Positions 27,778-36,245 of a DNA stretch of 64,000 nucleotides are shown piece by piece. Numbering within the stretch: the first letter of the stretch is position 1; every line of letters begins with the position of its first letter. The translations under genes and the position numbers were made by a program. The stretch covers positions 1,240,001-1,304,000 of the forward strand of contig NZ_CP061312.1 of assembly GCF_018688155.1 (NCBI RefSeq), read 5' to 3'. This DNA comes from Polynucleobacter sp. AP-Sving-400A-A2. GTDB lineage: Bacteria > Pseudomonadota > Gammaproteobacteria > Burkholderiales > Burkholderiaceae. The notes beneath the pieces are model-generated. The model saw only the letters and a program-made list of their open reading frames with translations. It was not told the DNA's origin and did not search any database.

Positions 27778-29673
27778 TTATACATAGCCCAAAATTTTAG
27801 CTATCTTATTTCTTGGTACAGAGGCTTTAGGAATATTTGGCATCTCAAACCAATCATGAACCTTCACCTCAAATCCTAGGCCATGCATGAAGTTATAAAT
27901 CGCCTTCTTCAAACCGACACCTAAGGCATCATGATCCACGCCAGTCGGGTCTATAAAAGAAATATCATTCTTTGCAAAAGAAATGGGGGGCAATGGCGCA
28001 AGCTCAATTCCATAATCTGCTGGGTCAAGCCCTACTGGTGAATGCACGGTACAAGTGAAGCGGTGAAAAAATCCACTCTGAATACAGCCATTTTCGAATA
28101 ACTGACGGACATACTCCAAGGCATCTACAGTTTCTTGAACGGTTTGGGTTGGAAAGCCATACATCAAATAGGCGTGGACCAAAATCCCGGCGTCAGAAAA
28201 ACCTTTGGTCACTTGAGCAACTTGGTCTACTGAAACCCCTTTTTTCATGAGATTGAGTAGCCTATCGGAAGCCACCTCTAAGCCGCCAGACATAGCTATG
28301 CAACCACTTTGCGACAGCAATTCAGATAGTTCAGGAGTAAAGGTCTTTTCAAAACGAATATTGCCCCACCAAGAAATGATTACATTGCGGCGGATTAATT
28401 CTTCAGCAAGTGCTTTCAAAATCTTTGGTGGTGCAGCCTCATCTACAAAATGAAATCCAGTTTGACCGGTCTCTGCAACAATTGCCTCGATGCGATCAAC
28501 CAATAGACTGGCTGAAGCAGTTTCGTAACGCGAGATGTAATCCAGACTCACATCACAGAAGCTACATTTTTTCCAATAGCAGCCATGAGCAACGGTCAGC
28601 TTATTCCAGCGACCATCGCTCCAAAGCCGATGCATCGGATTAAGCATATCCAATAATGATAGATAAGAATCTAATGGCAATCCATCCCAAGTTGCGGTAC
28701 CAACCTCCCCAAAGGGAACATCAGGCTCTTGCCAATTGATATAACGTACTTGATTGTCGGTATTTCGTATGAAGGTACGAACCAAACGTTGCTGTGAACG
28801 CTTACCATTCTGATGCTCTATTAAAGCCAATAAGGGTCTCTCACCAGAATCTAAGGTAATGAAATCTACATAATCAAAGATCCGTGGCTCAGCGAGTTCA
28901 CGCAATTCAGTATTAACGTAACCACCACCAAGGCCAATCTTGATACTTGGATAGCTTTCCTTGATCGTTTGAGCAATGCGTAATGCAGCATACATCGCGC
29001 CGGGAAATGGCACTGACAACAACACCAAACTCGGTTGATGTTTAATAACGGCTGTTTTGGTGAGCTCTTGAAGGTGGCGATCCATTAACGTTGGCGGGGC
29101 TGCTAAAGCCTGTGCCAAAGGTGTGAAGGTCGGCTGGCTACTTGCCAAAGATTCTGCATAACGGACAAACTCAAAACGAGCATCTACTGCATCCCGCAAT
29201 ACATCCGATAAATCATTGAGATAAAGCGTTGCCAGATGACGTGCCCGATCCTGAGAGCCCAGAGCACCAAAGGCCCAAGCCAGTGAATCACCACCCTCCT
29301 CTTCACCATAAGTATCCAAAGGTACAAACCTCGGACCCTCCGGCAATAAAGCTCGACTATTGATGCGATGAGCAAGAGTGCTGTCACGCCCCTGCAAGAA
29401 TGCAATGGCTAGCGCAATAGTACTTTGATAGTCTGAAAAATAATCCAGGAAAAAGTTGACGCTAGCACTACGATTTTCTTCTGGAAGCTTTATTGCTGCA
29501 TCTCTCACCTCTGCCAAGCCATCAACAGTAAAAAACCCGAGCACTAGTGCCAATGCCAAATCCTCTTGAACAGCATTAAATCCTTGGGATCGCAAAAACC
29601 CAGTGAGATAGGCTGTCGATGGATACGGCGTGTTTAGCTGTGTCATCGGTGGGATGAGACTCAGAATTTTCAT
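27778..29673 (-). CDS. B12-binding-domain radical SAM protein
   Basis: A 631-residue radical SAM protein. The cluster motif is CYWKKCSFCDV (CxxxxxCxxC-like arrangement with CSFC, near residue 365). The N-terminal half resembles a B12-binding Rossmann region (SLVLLSVPFPGAMYAALRIAQ, GLGGGYVN). SAM-barrel landmarks SGGLEVASDRLLNLMKKG and VHAYLMYGFPTQT follow, and a C-terminal extension ends the protein. Its start overlaps the stop of a ferritin-like gene (ATGA), so the two are translationally coupled. Family members modify varied substrates, so the reaction cannot be predicted. It is not one of the known bacteriochlorophyll enzymes such as BchE or BchQ as far as I can judge. Confidence 0.82.
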   Translation of the reverse strand: MKILSLIPPMTQLNTPYPSTAYLTGFLRSQGFNAVQEDLALALVLGFFTVDGLAEVRDAAIKLPEENRSASVNFFLDYFSDYQSTIALAIAFLQGRDSTLAHRINSRALLPEGPRFVPLDTYGEEEGGDSLAWAFGALGSQDRARHLATLYLNDLSDVLRDAVDARFEFVRYAESLASSQPTFTPLAQALAAPPTLMDRHLQELTKTAVIKHQPSLVLLSVPFPGAMYAALRIAQTIKESYPSIKIGLGGGYVNTELRELAEPRIFDYVDFITLDSGERPLLALIEHQNGKRSQQRLVRTFIRNTDNQVRYINWQEPDVPFGEVGTATWDGLPLDSYLSLLDMLNPMHRLWSDGRWNKLTVAHGCYWKKCSFCDVSLDYISRYETASASLLVDRIEAIVAETGQTGFHFVDEAAPPKILKALAEELIRRNVIISWWGNIRFEKTFTPELSELLSQSGCIAMSGGLEVASDRLLNLMKKGVSVDQVAQVTKGFSDAGILVHAYLMYGFPTQTVQETVDALEYVRQLFENGCIQSGFFHRFTCTVHSPVGLDPADYGIELAPLPPISFAKNDISFIDPTGVDHDALGVGLKKAIYNFMHGLGFEVKVHDWFEMPNIPKASVPRNKIAKILGYV

Positions 29674-30494
29674 ACTGATTGTGACCGCTTATCGCTAAGA
29701 GATCTAAGCAAATCCAACTCTTCCGCAGTAAATCCCGCTTGCTGACGTGCAACCAAGTTAAATGGCCCCCTCAAAGTGGGCGCCTGATATTTTTTGGCTA
29801 ATTCTCTATAAGCAGTGATCGGGGATAAACCGCTATTCCCACATAAATAATTAAACCAACGATTTCCAATGAACACATGACCAATTTCATCATGGAGAAT
29901 AATCTCCAATATCTCTACTGCCTTATCATCTTTGATTTGCTTAAACCTATCCCGAATTCCAGGAACCGCATCAAGGCCTCTGGCCTCCATCGTTCTGGGT
30001 ACTAACGCCATTCTGGCAATCACTGAATCGGTAGTTCTCTCAACCATCTCCCACAAACTATTGTGGGCAGGAAAATCGCCGTACTTAAATCCCAATGTCT
30101 GAATGTATTCATTCACCAACGTGAAGTGGTGAGACTCTTCTTTGGCAACCTGAAGCCAATCTTCGTAATATTGCTTAGGCATATCAGGGAAACGCCAAAT
30201 GGCATCAAGTGCAAGATTCATCGCATTGAATTCGATGTGTGCAAGTGAATGCAACAAAGAAGCTCTGCCCTCTACGCTATCCATTCTTCTTTTGGGAACC
30301 TGTAGGGGTGGAATAAGCTCGGGCTTTTCAGGGCGGCCTGGCAATTCAAGATCTTGAGAGCTAAAAGTTGCAGAAATATTGAGGCCGACAAGTTGTCGCT
30401 GGTAATCGTCAAATAGCCCAAATAATCGACTGACTTTGATTTGGGCATCAGTAAGCGCTAGTATCTCAAGCGCAGCTTGACGTAACTCGATCAT
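29670..30494 (-). CDS. DUF455 family ferritin-like protein
   Basis: A 274-residue all-helical protein of the DUF455/ferritin-like group. Candidate di-metal ligands appear in the order HIEFNAMNLALD, KEESHHFTLV and ILHDEIGHVFIGNRWF, the E...ExxH...E...ExxH pattern of a four-helix di-iron centre. MiaE-like tRNA hydroxylases have a related layout, but membership there is not certain. The gene overlaps the radical SAM gene by ATGA, implying that the two proteins work together or on one substrate. Its promoter would lie in the 313-base gap upstream. Confidence 0.8.
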   Translation of the reverse strand: MIELRQAALEILALTDAQIKVSRLFGLFDDYQRQLVGLNISATFSSQDLELPGRPEKPELIPPLQVPKRRMDSVEGRASLLHSLAHIEFNAMNLALDAIWRFPDMPKQYYEDWLQVAKEESHHFTLVNEYIQTLGFKYGDFPAHNSLWEMVERTTDSVIARMALVPRTMEARGLDAVPGIRDRFKQIKDDKAVEILEIILHDEIGHVFIGNRWFNYLCGNSGLSPITAYRELAKKYQAPTLRGPFNLVARQQAGFTAEELDLLRSLSDKRSQSV

Positions 30495-30807
30495 TTATAG
30501 AATTAAATACAAAAAAATATTGGCCGTAGGGATTAAATAGATCTGCTTAACGTTTACTTCACTAGCTTGGTGATTTTGTGTTTAGCCAAAGTGGAAGAGC
30601 TGATGAATAAAGTATTGTACGCAGATACTTAAGCTTGTAGAGCGGGAATAGGGATGATCTGGGTGTTTTCTGAAATTTGGATGATTAATAGCCAATTTCA
30701 TAGCGAAAAAATAAAAATCTTCAGTTATTATTTGAATGAGATCATCTTAAGATTTTTTTGCACAAAGTACGGTTCAGGTCCAATTCAATTATTCAGGAGG
30801 CGATTCA
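30495..30807. other. Intergenic stretch between the DUF455 gene and a small membrane protein gene
   Basis: 313 A+T-rich bases between divergent genes. It should hold the DUF455 promoter (minus strand) and the promoter of orf49 (plus strand). I found no TGT-N12-ACA box, no tRNA and no convincing terminator. Nine-codon open frames occur here but without support. Confidence 0.5.
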
Positions 30808-30957
30808 ATGTCTAGAGATAAGTTAGGATTATTTGCATTTGGCTTGGTGCTATTGGGTTTTGCTGTCTTTGTGAAAACAGGCTCTTTTTTACTGTTTTCC
30901 TTGGGCATCTTATCTGTTGCGTTTCTGATATTCTCAAAAAATAAATTTATTAAATAG
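30808..30957 (+). CDS. Small two-helix membrane protein (orf49)
   Basis: A 49-residue open frame with a near-perfect ribosome binding site, AGGAGG, seven bases before its ATG. It begins MSRDKLGLFAFGLV and ends with a basic tail (SKNKFIK). Two hydrophobic segments separated by a short polar turn with Lys-Thr-Gly-Ser suggest a helical hairpin in the inner membrane, although the family is not recognised. It lies alone on the plus strand at the left edge of the photosynthesis cluster, convergent with tspO. The strong ribosome site and the membrane-like composition are the evidence that it is real. Confidence 0.6.
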   Translation: MSRDKLGLFAFGLVLLGFAVFVKTGSFLLFSLGILSVAFLIFSKNKFIK

Positions 30958-31058
30958 CTCAATAGTGGAAACTCTAAATGATTGTTGTCTTTGGCATCTT
31001 TGTATAGATAGCCTGCAACACTGAGCCCCTCTTTTGAATCTCAAAAGATATTAAAGTT

Positions 31059-31532
31059 TTAGGCAAAGGGTCCATTGAGTCGAACCGTGTCCCAGTTTAA
31101 AGCAATGGCAATGCTCACCCATATTAAATAGGGCAGCATATACAGGCTATATTTAGGAGAAATCTTTCTAATGGTCAGCAATATGGCAAGCACTGAAAGC
31201 CATAAAAATACGGATTCATATAAAGACCAATCCGGTCTTTGTAAGCGAAAATATAGAACGCTCCAAAGGATATTTAGTAAACCATTTACCCAAAACAAAA
31301 TATTCAAGCGACCCAGAATCACAAGATCTGAAGTGCAATATTTGGCTGCCACCCAAGCTACGCCAGACAAAACAAAAATAGTTGACCAGATTGGGCCAAA
31401 TGCGATGTCAGGAGGTTTCCAAAAGGGCTCTTTTAAGGCTTGGTACCAGGGGCCTAGATCTGTAGATAGGCCACCCAAAATCGCTACCGTTAAACCCCAG
31501 GCTAATGGCACTACCATTCTCTTAATCATCAT
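31059..31532 (-). CDS. tspO: TspO/MBR-family tryptophan-rich sensory protein
   Basis: A 157-residue protein with five membrane helices and the family features PWYQALKEPFWKPPDIAFGPIW (given here in part: YQALKEPFWKPP) and WSVLYFRLQRPDWSL. TspO binds porphyrins and, in Rhodobacter, links oxygen to repression of photosynthesis genes. The gene is the last of a same-strand group hemA-dxs-orf46-tspO and so is probably co-transcribed with precursor genes for bacteriochlorophyll. ATGs at 31532 and 31529 are equally possible. The association with photosynthesis is established for the family; the regulatory effect here is an inference. Confidence 0.88.
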   Translation of the reverse strand: MMIKRMVVPLAWGLTVAILGGLSTDLGPWYQALKEPFWKPPDIAFGPIWSTIFVLSGVAWVAAKYCTSDLVILGRLNILFWVNGLLNILWSVLYFRLQRPDWSLYESVFLWLSVLAILLTIRKISPKYSLYMLPYLIWVSIAIALNWDTVRLNGPFA

Positions 31533-31560
31533 AGAATTGAGTAGGCCTTTATCTCAGCAC

Positions 31561-31701
31561 TTAAGCGTAATAGGAGATTAAGAAAAATATCAGAATAGAG
31601 AGGTTCAGGCTACCAAATATGATGGCAACAGGTTTACCAATATATTCCCACTTCTTCTCTTTTGATAAGCCGTTAATGTGTGCGTTTTCTTTATTAAACA
31701 T
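31561..31701 (-). CDS. Small single-helix membrane protein between dxs and tspO (orf46)
   Basis: A 46-residue open frame placed tightly between dxs (13 bases) and tspO (28 bases) on the same strand. It begins MFNKENAHINGLSKEKKWEY, a polar, charged N-terminus, and ends in one hydrophobic helix (about 20 residues) that finishes SYYA. The general plan, a short polar N-terminal part then one helix, resembles small subunits of photosynthetic complexes, but it lacks the His ligand of light-harvesting polypeptides in its helix. No strong ribosome site is visible; expression would depend on coupling to dxs. Confidence 0.5.
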   Translation of the reverse strand: MFNKENAHINGLSKEKKWEYIGKPVAIIFGSLNLSILIFFLISYYA

Positions 31702-31714
31702 AAAAGTAAGGTAG

Positions 31715-33607
31715 TTAGAGTGTTAATTGAAAATGCTCTTGTACTTTGATCTGGATTTTCTTTGGGGATAGCCCATATAAATCTAAGAGCAGATTGATAT
31801 CGCCGTGCTCAACATACTCATCAGGCAAGCCAATTTGTAGAGTGGGTATCTGAACATGATGACTAGACAGCACCTCTAAACAGGCGCTACCTGCTCCCCC
31901 CTGAATTGCGCTATCTTCTATAAAAACCAAAGCATCATGATTTTTTGCAAGATCTAGCAGCAATGCTTCGTCTAAGGGCTTCACAAAGCGCATATCAGCA
32001 ACAGTGGCATCTAGCTCATCTGCCGCTTTCAGCGCACTGTAGAGCAATGGGCCGAAGCAAACAAAGGCAATCTTTTTTTCAACAGCCTCTGGGTTTTTTA
32101 TCGAACGAACAATGGATCCCTTTCCAACAGGAATGGTCTCCAGTGCCTGAGATGCCTCTGGACCCTCACCAGATCCGCGTGGATAGCGCACTACAGAAGG
32201 GCCATTCAAACTAAAAGCAGTCGTCAGCATATTTCTACAATCCGCCTGATTTGACGGCGTCATGACGACTAAGTTTGGCAAACATCTTAAAAAAGCAATA
32301 TCAAATACACCAGCATGGGTTGGCCCATCTGCACCGACCATACCAGCTCGGTCAATGGCAAAGACAATTGGCAAATTCTGCAATGTCACATCGTGTATGA
32401 GCTGGTCGTAACCTCTTTGTAAAAAGGTAGAGTAGATTGCTACTACTGGCTTTAGCCCTTCACACGCAATACCAGCCGCAAAAGTAACCGCATGTTGCTC
32501 TGCAATTCCAACATCAAAGTAACGATTGGGAAATTGCTTCTCAAACTGAACTAGGCCCGAACCCTCGCGCATTGCTGGCGTAATACCAATAAGACGTTCA
32601 TCTTGCTTGGCCATATCACACAGCCACTCACCAAAGACTTCGGTATAGGTTTTTTTGCCTGGCGCAGAAGGCTTAAGACCTTCACTAGGATTAAATTTTC
32701 CCGGGCCATGATATGAAATCGGATTGGACTCCGCCCTCTCGTATCCTTTACCTTTCTTGGTAACGATATGCAAGAATTGTGGTCCATCAGTCTGAGCAAT
32801 TTTTTTCAAATTACTCAGCGTCACAACTAAATCAGCCAGATTATGACCATCGATTGGGCCATAGTAGTCAAAACCAAACTCCTCAAAAATAGTGGCCGGT
32901 CCAATCATCCCCTTAGCATGACCTTCAAGTCGTTTAGCAAACTCTCTCAACGGAGGCGTGTAGGAAAGCATCTTATCCAAGCCTTTTTTAGTGGCGCCAT
33001 AAAGAGAGCCGCTAATGAGTTTTGCTAAATATCGATTAAGGGCTCCAACAGCTGGAGAAATCGACATTTCGTTATCATTCAGAATCACGATTAAGGGAAT
33101 CGATTTATCAACCCCGGCATTATTTAAACCCTCGTAGGCCATGCCAGCGCTCATTGAGCCATCCCCAATCACTGCTACTACATTCCGCTTTTCCCCTTTA
33201 ACTTTGCTGGCCACTGCCATCCCAAGAGCCGCTGAAATACTAGTGGAAGAATGTGCCGTGCCAAAAGCATCATATGGACTTTCTGAGCGTTTCGGAAATC
33301 CAGATAATCCTCCAAACTGACGCAAACTCGGCATCATCTCTCTGCGCCCAGTCAAAATTTTATGGGCATAACTTTGGTGCCCTACGTCCCACACAATGCG
33401 ATCTTCAGGCGTATCAAAAACATAATGCAGGGCAATTGCCAGCTCCACTGTTCCCAAATTGGAAGACAGGTGTCCACCAGTACTGGCAACAGACTGGAGG
33501 ATAAATTCACGTAGTTCATCTGCCAATAGTGGCAATTGAGACTGCTCGAGCTGCTTTAATTCTTGTGAAGAATTAATTGTATGAAGTAAGTTAGTCGCCT
33601 TAAGCAT
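31715..33607 (-). CDS. dxs: 1-deoxy-D-xylulose-5-phosphate synthase
   Basis: Thiamine-diphosphate enzyme joining pyruvate and glyceraldehyde 3-phosphate at the entry of the MEP isoprenoid pathway, which feeds carotenoids and the phytyl tail of bacteriochlorophyll. The 630-residue protein has the ThDP motif [18 protein letters not shown], the [12 protein letters not shown] segment near residue 78 and [15 protein letters not shown] in the second domain. It follows hemA by 14 bases and precedes orf46 and tspO. A PpsR-type box upstream of hemA suggests oxygen and light control. A second dxs elsewhere in the genome is possible but cannot be seen here. Confidence 0.95.
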   Translation of the reverse strand: MLKATNLLHTINSSQELKQLEQSQLPLLADELREFILQSVASTGGHLSSNLGTVELAIALHYVFDTPEDRIVWDVGHQSYAHKILTGRREMMPSLRQFGGLSGFPKRSESPYDAFGTAHSSTSISAALGMAVASKVKGEKRNVVAVIGDGSMSAGMAYEGLNNAGVDKSIPLIVILNDNEMSISPAVGALNRYLAKLISGSLYGATKKGLDKMLSYTPPLREFAKRLEGHAKGMIGPATIFEEFGFDYYGPIDGHNLADLVVTLSNLKKIAQTDGPQFLHIVTKKGKGYERAESNPISYHGPGKFNPSEGLKPSAPGKKTYTEVFGEWLCDMAKQDERLIGITPAMREGSGLVQFEKQFPNRYFDVGIAEQHAVTFAAGIACEGLKPVVAIYSTFLQRGYDQLIHDVTLQNLPIVFAIDRAGMVGADGPTHAGVFDIAFLRCLPNLVVMTPSNQADCRNMLTTAFSLNGPSVVRYPRGSGEGPEASQALETIPVGKGSIVRSIKNPEAVEKKIAFVCFGPLLYSALKAADELDATVADMRFVKPLDEALLLDLAKNHDALVFIEDSAIQGGAGSACLEVLSSHHVQIPTLQIGLPDEYVEHGDINLLLDLYGLSPKKIQIKVQEHFQLTL

Positions 33608-33621
33608 ATTCGATACCGTAA

Positions 33622-34923
33622 TTATTTTTGAGAGTAGATGCTAGAGAGGATTCGTTTAAAGTCTTCAATCTCATTATTCGGTGAATTTTGTAATGCGTTA
33701 ATAGGGGCATGCATAAATTTGTTGGCCAAGGCCTGAGCCATGATGGATAGAACCTCAACGGGATCTTCACCCTTTTTAATGCGACGAACTGCTTTTTCTA
33801 ATTCAATTTCCTTAAGCCGCTCTGCAGTGGTCTGCAAGGATTGAATAATCGGCACTAGCGTTCTTTTTTGAAGTGTCTGAAAAAATTCACTGACGCCTTT
33901 ATCGATAATGATTTCAGCATCCGCCATAGAGAGCTCGCGAATATTACGACCTTCATTGACAACGCCACCCAAGTCATCGACTGAATATAGATAGGCATCT
34001 TTGAGGGATCGAATCTCTGGCTCGATATCACGTGGTACCGCTAAATCGATCAGCACAATTGGCCTACTATTTCTGGCTTTCAAGGCTGTTTTAATCATGC
34101 CCATACCAATGATAGGTAATGTACTTGCCGTACAAGAAACAATGACATCAAAATCATGTAGGCGAGTTGGTAAAGATTGCAATGGAAAAGAATCTGTTTG
34201 CAAACCTTTTGCAGCAAAAACTCTTGCCATCTCATCACCACGATCAACTGTGCGGTTACTGATCGCAATTTCTTTTGGCCTCTTACCGGCAAAGTGAGAT
34301 GCGCATAGCTGAATCATCTCACCTGCACCAATAAATAAAATTTTGGAGTTCTTAAGATCGCCGAAAATGCGTTCGGCCAAGCGAACAGAAGCGCCGGCCA
34401 TGGATACTGAATGCGTACCAATATCCGTTGAGGATCGAACCGCTTTAGCAACTGAAAAGGTTTTATGGAATAAAGGTTTTAGATACGATCCTAGTGTGCC
34501 CACTTGGTCAGCTAATTCCACAGCCTTCTTCATTTGACCCAATATTTGAGTCTCACCCAACACCATGGAGTCCATTCCACAGCCCACTCTAAATACATGC
34601 TTTACAGCATCAGTCTCTTTTGCAGAATAAATATAGGGCTTTAATGCATCACCCTGCAAACGCTTTTGAGAAGTCAGCCAATCAAAAGTGCGCTCTTCTA
34701 AATAATGCTCAGGATAGGTAGCGTCATTAGCAGCGCAATAAATCTCCATGCGATTGCAGGTCGATAAAATAGCCACCTCTGGCATCACATCTGAATGTTT
34801 CCCTTTTAAGTAATTACGAAGATCCAATAAGGAGTCCCGTAAGTTTTCTGGGGCAATAGCAACACTTTCCCGAATATCAATTGGAGCTGTATGGTGGTTG
34901 ACACCAAGATTCATTATTTGCAT
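33622..34923 (-). CDS. hemA: Glutamyl-tRNA reductase
   Basis: First committed step of the C5 pathway to 5-aminolevulinate. The 433-residue protein has the catalytic STCNRMEIY near residue 50, the family start [14 protein letters not shown], the NADPH domain with [10 protein letters not shown] and the long C-terminal dimerisation helix. This shows that the organism uses the C5 route rather than ALA synthase, as in betaproteobacteria generally. It is the first gene of the hemA-dxs-orf46-tspO set. A perfect TGT-N12-ACA palindrome lies 77-94 bases upstream of the ATG and contains a TTGACA-like hexamer on this strand. Confidence 0.95.
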   Translation of the reverse strand: MQIMNLGVNHHTAPIDIRESVAIAPENLRDSLLDLRNYLKGKHSDVMPEVAILSTCNRMEIYCAANDATYPEHYLEERTFDWLTSQKRLQGDALKPYIYSAKETDAVKHVFRVGCGMDSMVLGETQILGQMKKAVELADQVGTLGSYLKPLFHKTFSVAKAVRSSTDIGTHSVSMAGASVRLAERIFGDLKNSKILFIGAGEMIQLCASHFAGKRPKEIAISNRTVDRGDEMARVFAAKGLQTDSFPLQSLPTRLHDFDVIVSCTASTLPIIGMGMIKTALKARNSRPIVLIDLAVPRDIEPEIRSLKDAYLYSVDDLGGVVNEGRNIRELSMADAEIIIDKGVSEFFQTLQKRTLVPIIQSLQTTAERLKEIELEKAVRRIKKGEDPVEVLSIMAQALANKFMHAPINALQNSPNNEIEDFKRILSSIYSQK

Positions 34924-34999
34924 GCTAGTAGCTATTCAAAAATAGCTTGGGCGGATCAAGAAAAATCATAGAAATGATTCTTCCTCTTCATTCGCAATA

Positions 35000-35017
35000 T
35001 GTCAATCAAGATTGACA
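35000..35017 (-). promoter_or_regulatory. PpsR/CrtJ-type operator upstream of hemA
   Basis: The 18-base site TGTCAATCAAGATTGACA is a TGT-N12-ACA box and also an almost complete inverted repeat (TGTCAATC/GATTGACA). PpsR and CrtJ bind this motif in known phototrophs. On the minus strand the second half reads TTGACA, a consensus -35 hexamer, and a poor -10 (AAGAAT) follows after 17 bases, so binding would occlude polymerase. The window also encodes PpsR. Confidence 0.7.
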
Positions 35018-35061
35018 CCTATTTGAGTATTACCTAATAGGGAAAACCCGCATAGGGGTCA

Positions 35062-35301
35062 CTACTCCTGGTTCTTGATTGCAGCCTCGTAGGCCTTAAA
35101 TTTTTTATACGAACTGATAGTGGAATACAAGGCAAAAGCGGTAATCAATACAAAGACTAGATTGGTGAAGGAGTATTCCTGATACAGAATCCAGATCTGA
35201 CCAATCAAGGCTAAAGGGAATATCACAATGGCAAATTTGAGCCAAAGCATGCTTCTCTTCATTTTTGCGTCCACTTGCCCAGATTCAGATTGCTCGTTCA
35301 T
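35062..35301 (-). CDS. Small two-helix membrane protein
   Basis: A 79-residue protein with a polar start (MNEQSESGQVDAKMKRS), two hydrophobic helices (LWLKFAIVIFPLALIGQIWIL and LVFVLITAFALYSTI; each at most about 20 residues in the membrane) and a charged C-terminal segment YKKFKAYEAAIKNQE. It lies on the minus strand upstream of the hemA operator. No known family is recognised. A charged cytosolic tail and two helices are all that can be said. The gene upstream of it (61 residues) is on the same strand, 36 bases away. Confidence 0.6.
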   Translation of the reverse strand: MNEQSESGQVDAKMKRSMLWLKFAIVIFPLALIGQIWILYQEYSFTNLVFVLITAFALYSTISSYKKFKAYEAAIKNQE

Positions 35302-35337
35302 TTTCTATCCTTATATTTAAAGAGGCTGAGCCCCATA

Positions 35338-35523
35338 TTAATCGCGTCTCAGTATACGAAAAATGAAGCTTGTAAGGCCTTGGGCAAGGATAAAGGTAAA
35401 GATTGCCCCCATCAGCCCCATAAACACGGCAGGGACCGCACCCAGATCCAGTTGCTTGGCAAACAACAAAGACATGGCGAATCCGGTTGCAGCACAAGCC
35501 ATCTCTATTACTATTTTTAACAT
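35338..35523 (-). CDS. Small two-helix membrane protein
   Basis: A 61-residue open frame beginning MLKIVIEMACAATGF and ending FRILRRD. Two hydrophobic segments with small residues (Gly/Ala) and a short polar turn (KQLDLGAVP) suggest a helical hairpin. The longer open frame to 35703 would run across the pucBA promoter and has no family-like sequence, so the ATG at 35523 is preferred; its ribosome site (GTGAG) is weak. It is divergent from pucBA. Unrecognised. Confidence 0.5.
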   Translation of the reverse strand: MLKIVIEMACAATGFAMSLLFAKQLDLGAVPAVFMGLMGAIFTFILAQGLTSFIFRILRRD

Positions 35524-35684
35524 GACAAATCGCTCACTAGTTTGACTATTTGATGCCCCTAAACAGCCTTTGACGGTACCCATTCTATATCCCATGTGGA
35601 CTAAAAAGCCCCTAAAAATCACTGTTACGAATAAGTTTTTTGCACCGCAATAGAACAACTTATTAGGGAAACTCCCGATAAAAC

Positions 35685-35702
35685 TGTAAATATTTTTATA
35701 CA
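35685..35702 (+). promoter_or_regulatory. PpsR/CrtJ-type operator in the pucBA promoter
   Basis: The site TGTAAATATTTTTATACA fits TGT-N12-ACA exactly. A -10 like sequence TATAAAAT begins at 35709, so the box covers the -35 region, the usual place for PpsR repression of puc genes. pucB begins at 35795. No other gene lies between. Confidence 0.68.
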
Positions 35703-35794
35703 CATTGGTATAAAATTCACCTTGTAGTGAAGAAGGTTAATTCAGTGCCCTCGTGTGGGTTAGCACGACGCAGTTAGATTTGAGAGGAAATGCT

Positions 35795-35938
35795 ATGACA
35801 AATGACACTCTTACAGGTCTGAGTGTTGAGGAGGCGGAAGAGTTGCATCGCAACCTCATACAAGGTACGCAATTTTTTGGGATGATTGCAGCACTCGCCC
35901 ATTTACTTGCTTACATCTATTCACCTTGGTTGAAATAA
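35795..35938 (+). CDS. pucB: Light-harvesting beta polypeptide, LH2-like (PucB)
   Basis: A 47-residue antenna polypeptide: polar N-terminus with the EELHRNL histidine region, one membrane helix with the bacteriochlorophyll ligand in AHLL, and the aromatic C-terminus AYIYSPWLK. The start at 35795 has GGAAA before it; the 14-codon upstream extension has no family match. It is followed by the alpha gene after 15 bases and a strong terminator, and then by pucC, which is how peripheral antenna (puc) operons are arranged. The helix end differs from the LH1 beta end (WAWRPWF) encoded at the right edge of the window. Its sequence recurs as a domain fused to BchF at 51429-52103. Confidence 0.92.
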   Translation: MTNDTLTGLSVEEAEELHRNLIQGTQFFGMIAALAHLLAYIYSPWLK

Positions 35939-35953
35939 TTTAAGGAGCTTAAG

Positions 35954-36157
35954 ATGATCTACGGAAAAATGTGGACTGTTGTAAGGCCAACTGTTGGTAT
36001 TCCATTGTTTTTGGGTGCAGTAGCTGTTGGTTCTTTTTCAGTGCATTTAGCACTATTAAATAATACAACCTGGGTGAAAGGTTTTTTAGAGGGTGGTCAA
36101 GCTGCAAAAGCTACCGCCGCCTCTACGGCACCTGCAGCACCATTAGCAAAAAAATAA
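35954..36157 (+). CDS. pucA: Light-harvesting alpha polypeptide, LH2-like (PucA)
   Basis: A 67-residue antenna polypeptide with an N-terminal MIYGKMWTVVRP (W and the basic motif before the helix are typical of alpha chains), a membrane helix with its bacteriochlorophyll ligand in SVHLALL, and a long Ala/Pro-rich tail ending in Lys-Lys. The C-terminal extension is longer than in most alpha chains. AGGAG is present upstream (AAGGAGCTTAAG). It follows pucB directly, and a 13-bp hairpin with seven T follows. Which absorption maximum the complex has cannot be deduced safely. Confidence 0.9.
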   Translation: MIYGKMWTVVRPTVGIPLFLGAVAVGSFSVHLALLNNTTWVKGFLEGGQAAKATAASTAPAAPLAKK

Positions 36158-36172
36158 GTTGTACCCTCCTTC

Positions 36173-36212
36173 ATAAGACCTAGATCTCAATATCTAGGTC
36201 TTATGTTTTTTT
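36173..36212 (+). terminator. Strong intrinsic terminator after pucBA
   Basis: A perfect 13-bp stem (ATAAGACCTAGAT and its complement ATCTAGGTCTTAT) with a six-base loop (CTCAAT), followed after one base by seven T. It separates pucBA from pucC, so the antenna genes would be highly expressed and pucC less, by read-through or its own promoter. Confidence 0.85.
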
Positions 36213-36245
36213 ATTTGTGCATCTGTCAGTTAAGATCAGTTTCAC

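Noticed and set aside
35524..35703. N-terminal extension of the 61-residue protein gene across the pucBA promoter
   Set aside because: It would cover a PpsR box and the puc promoter and has no membrane-protein logic; the ATG at 35523 suffices.
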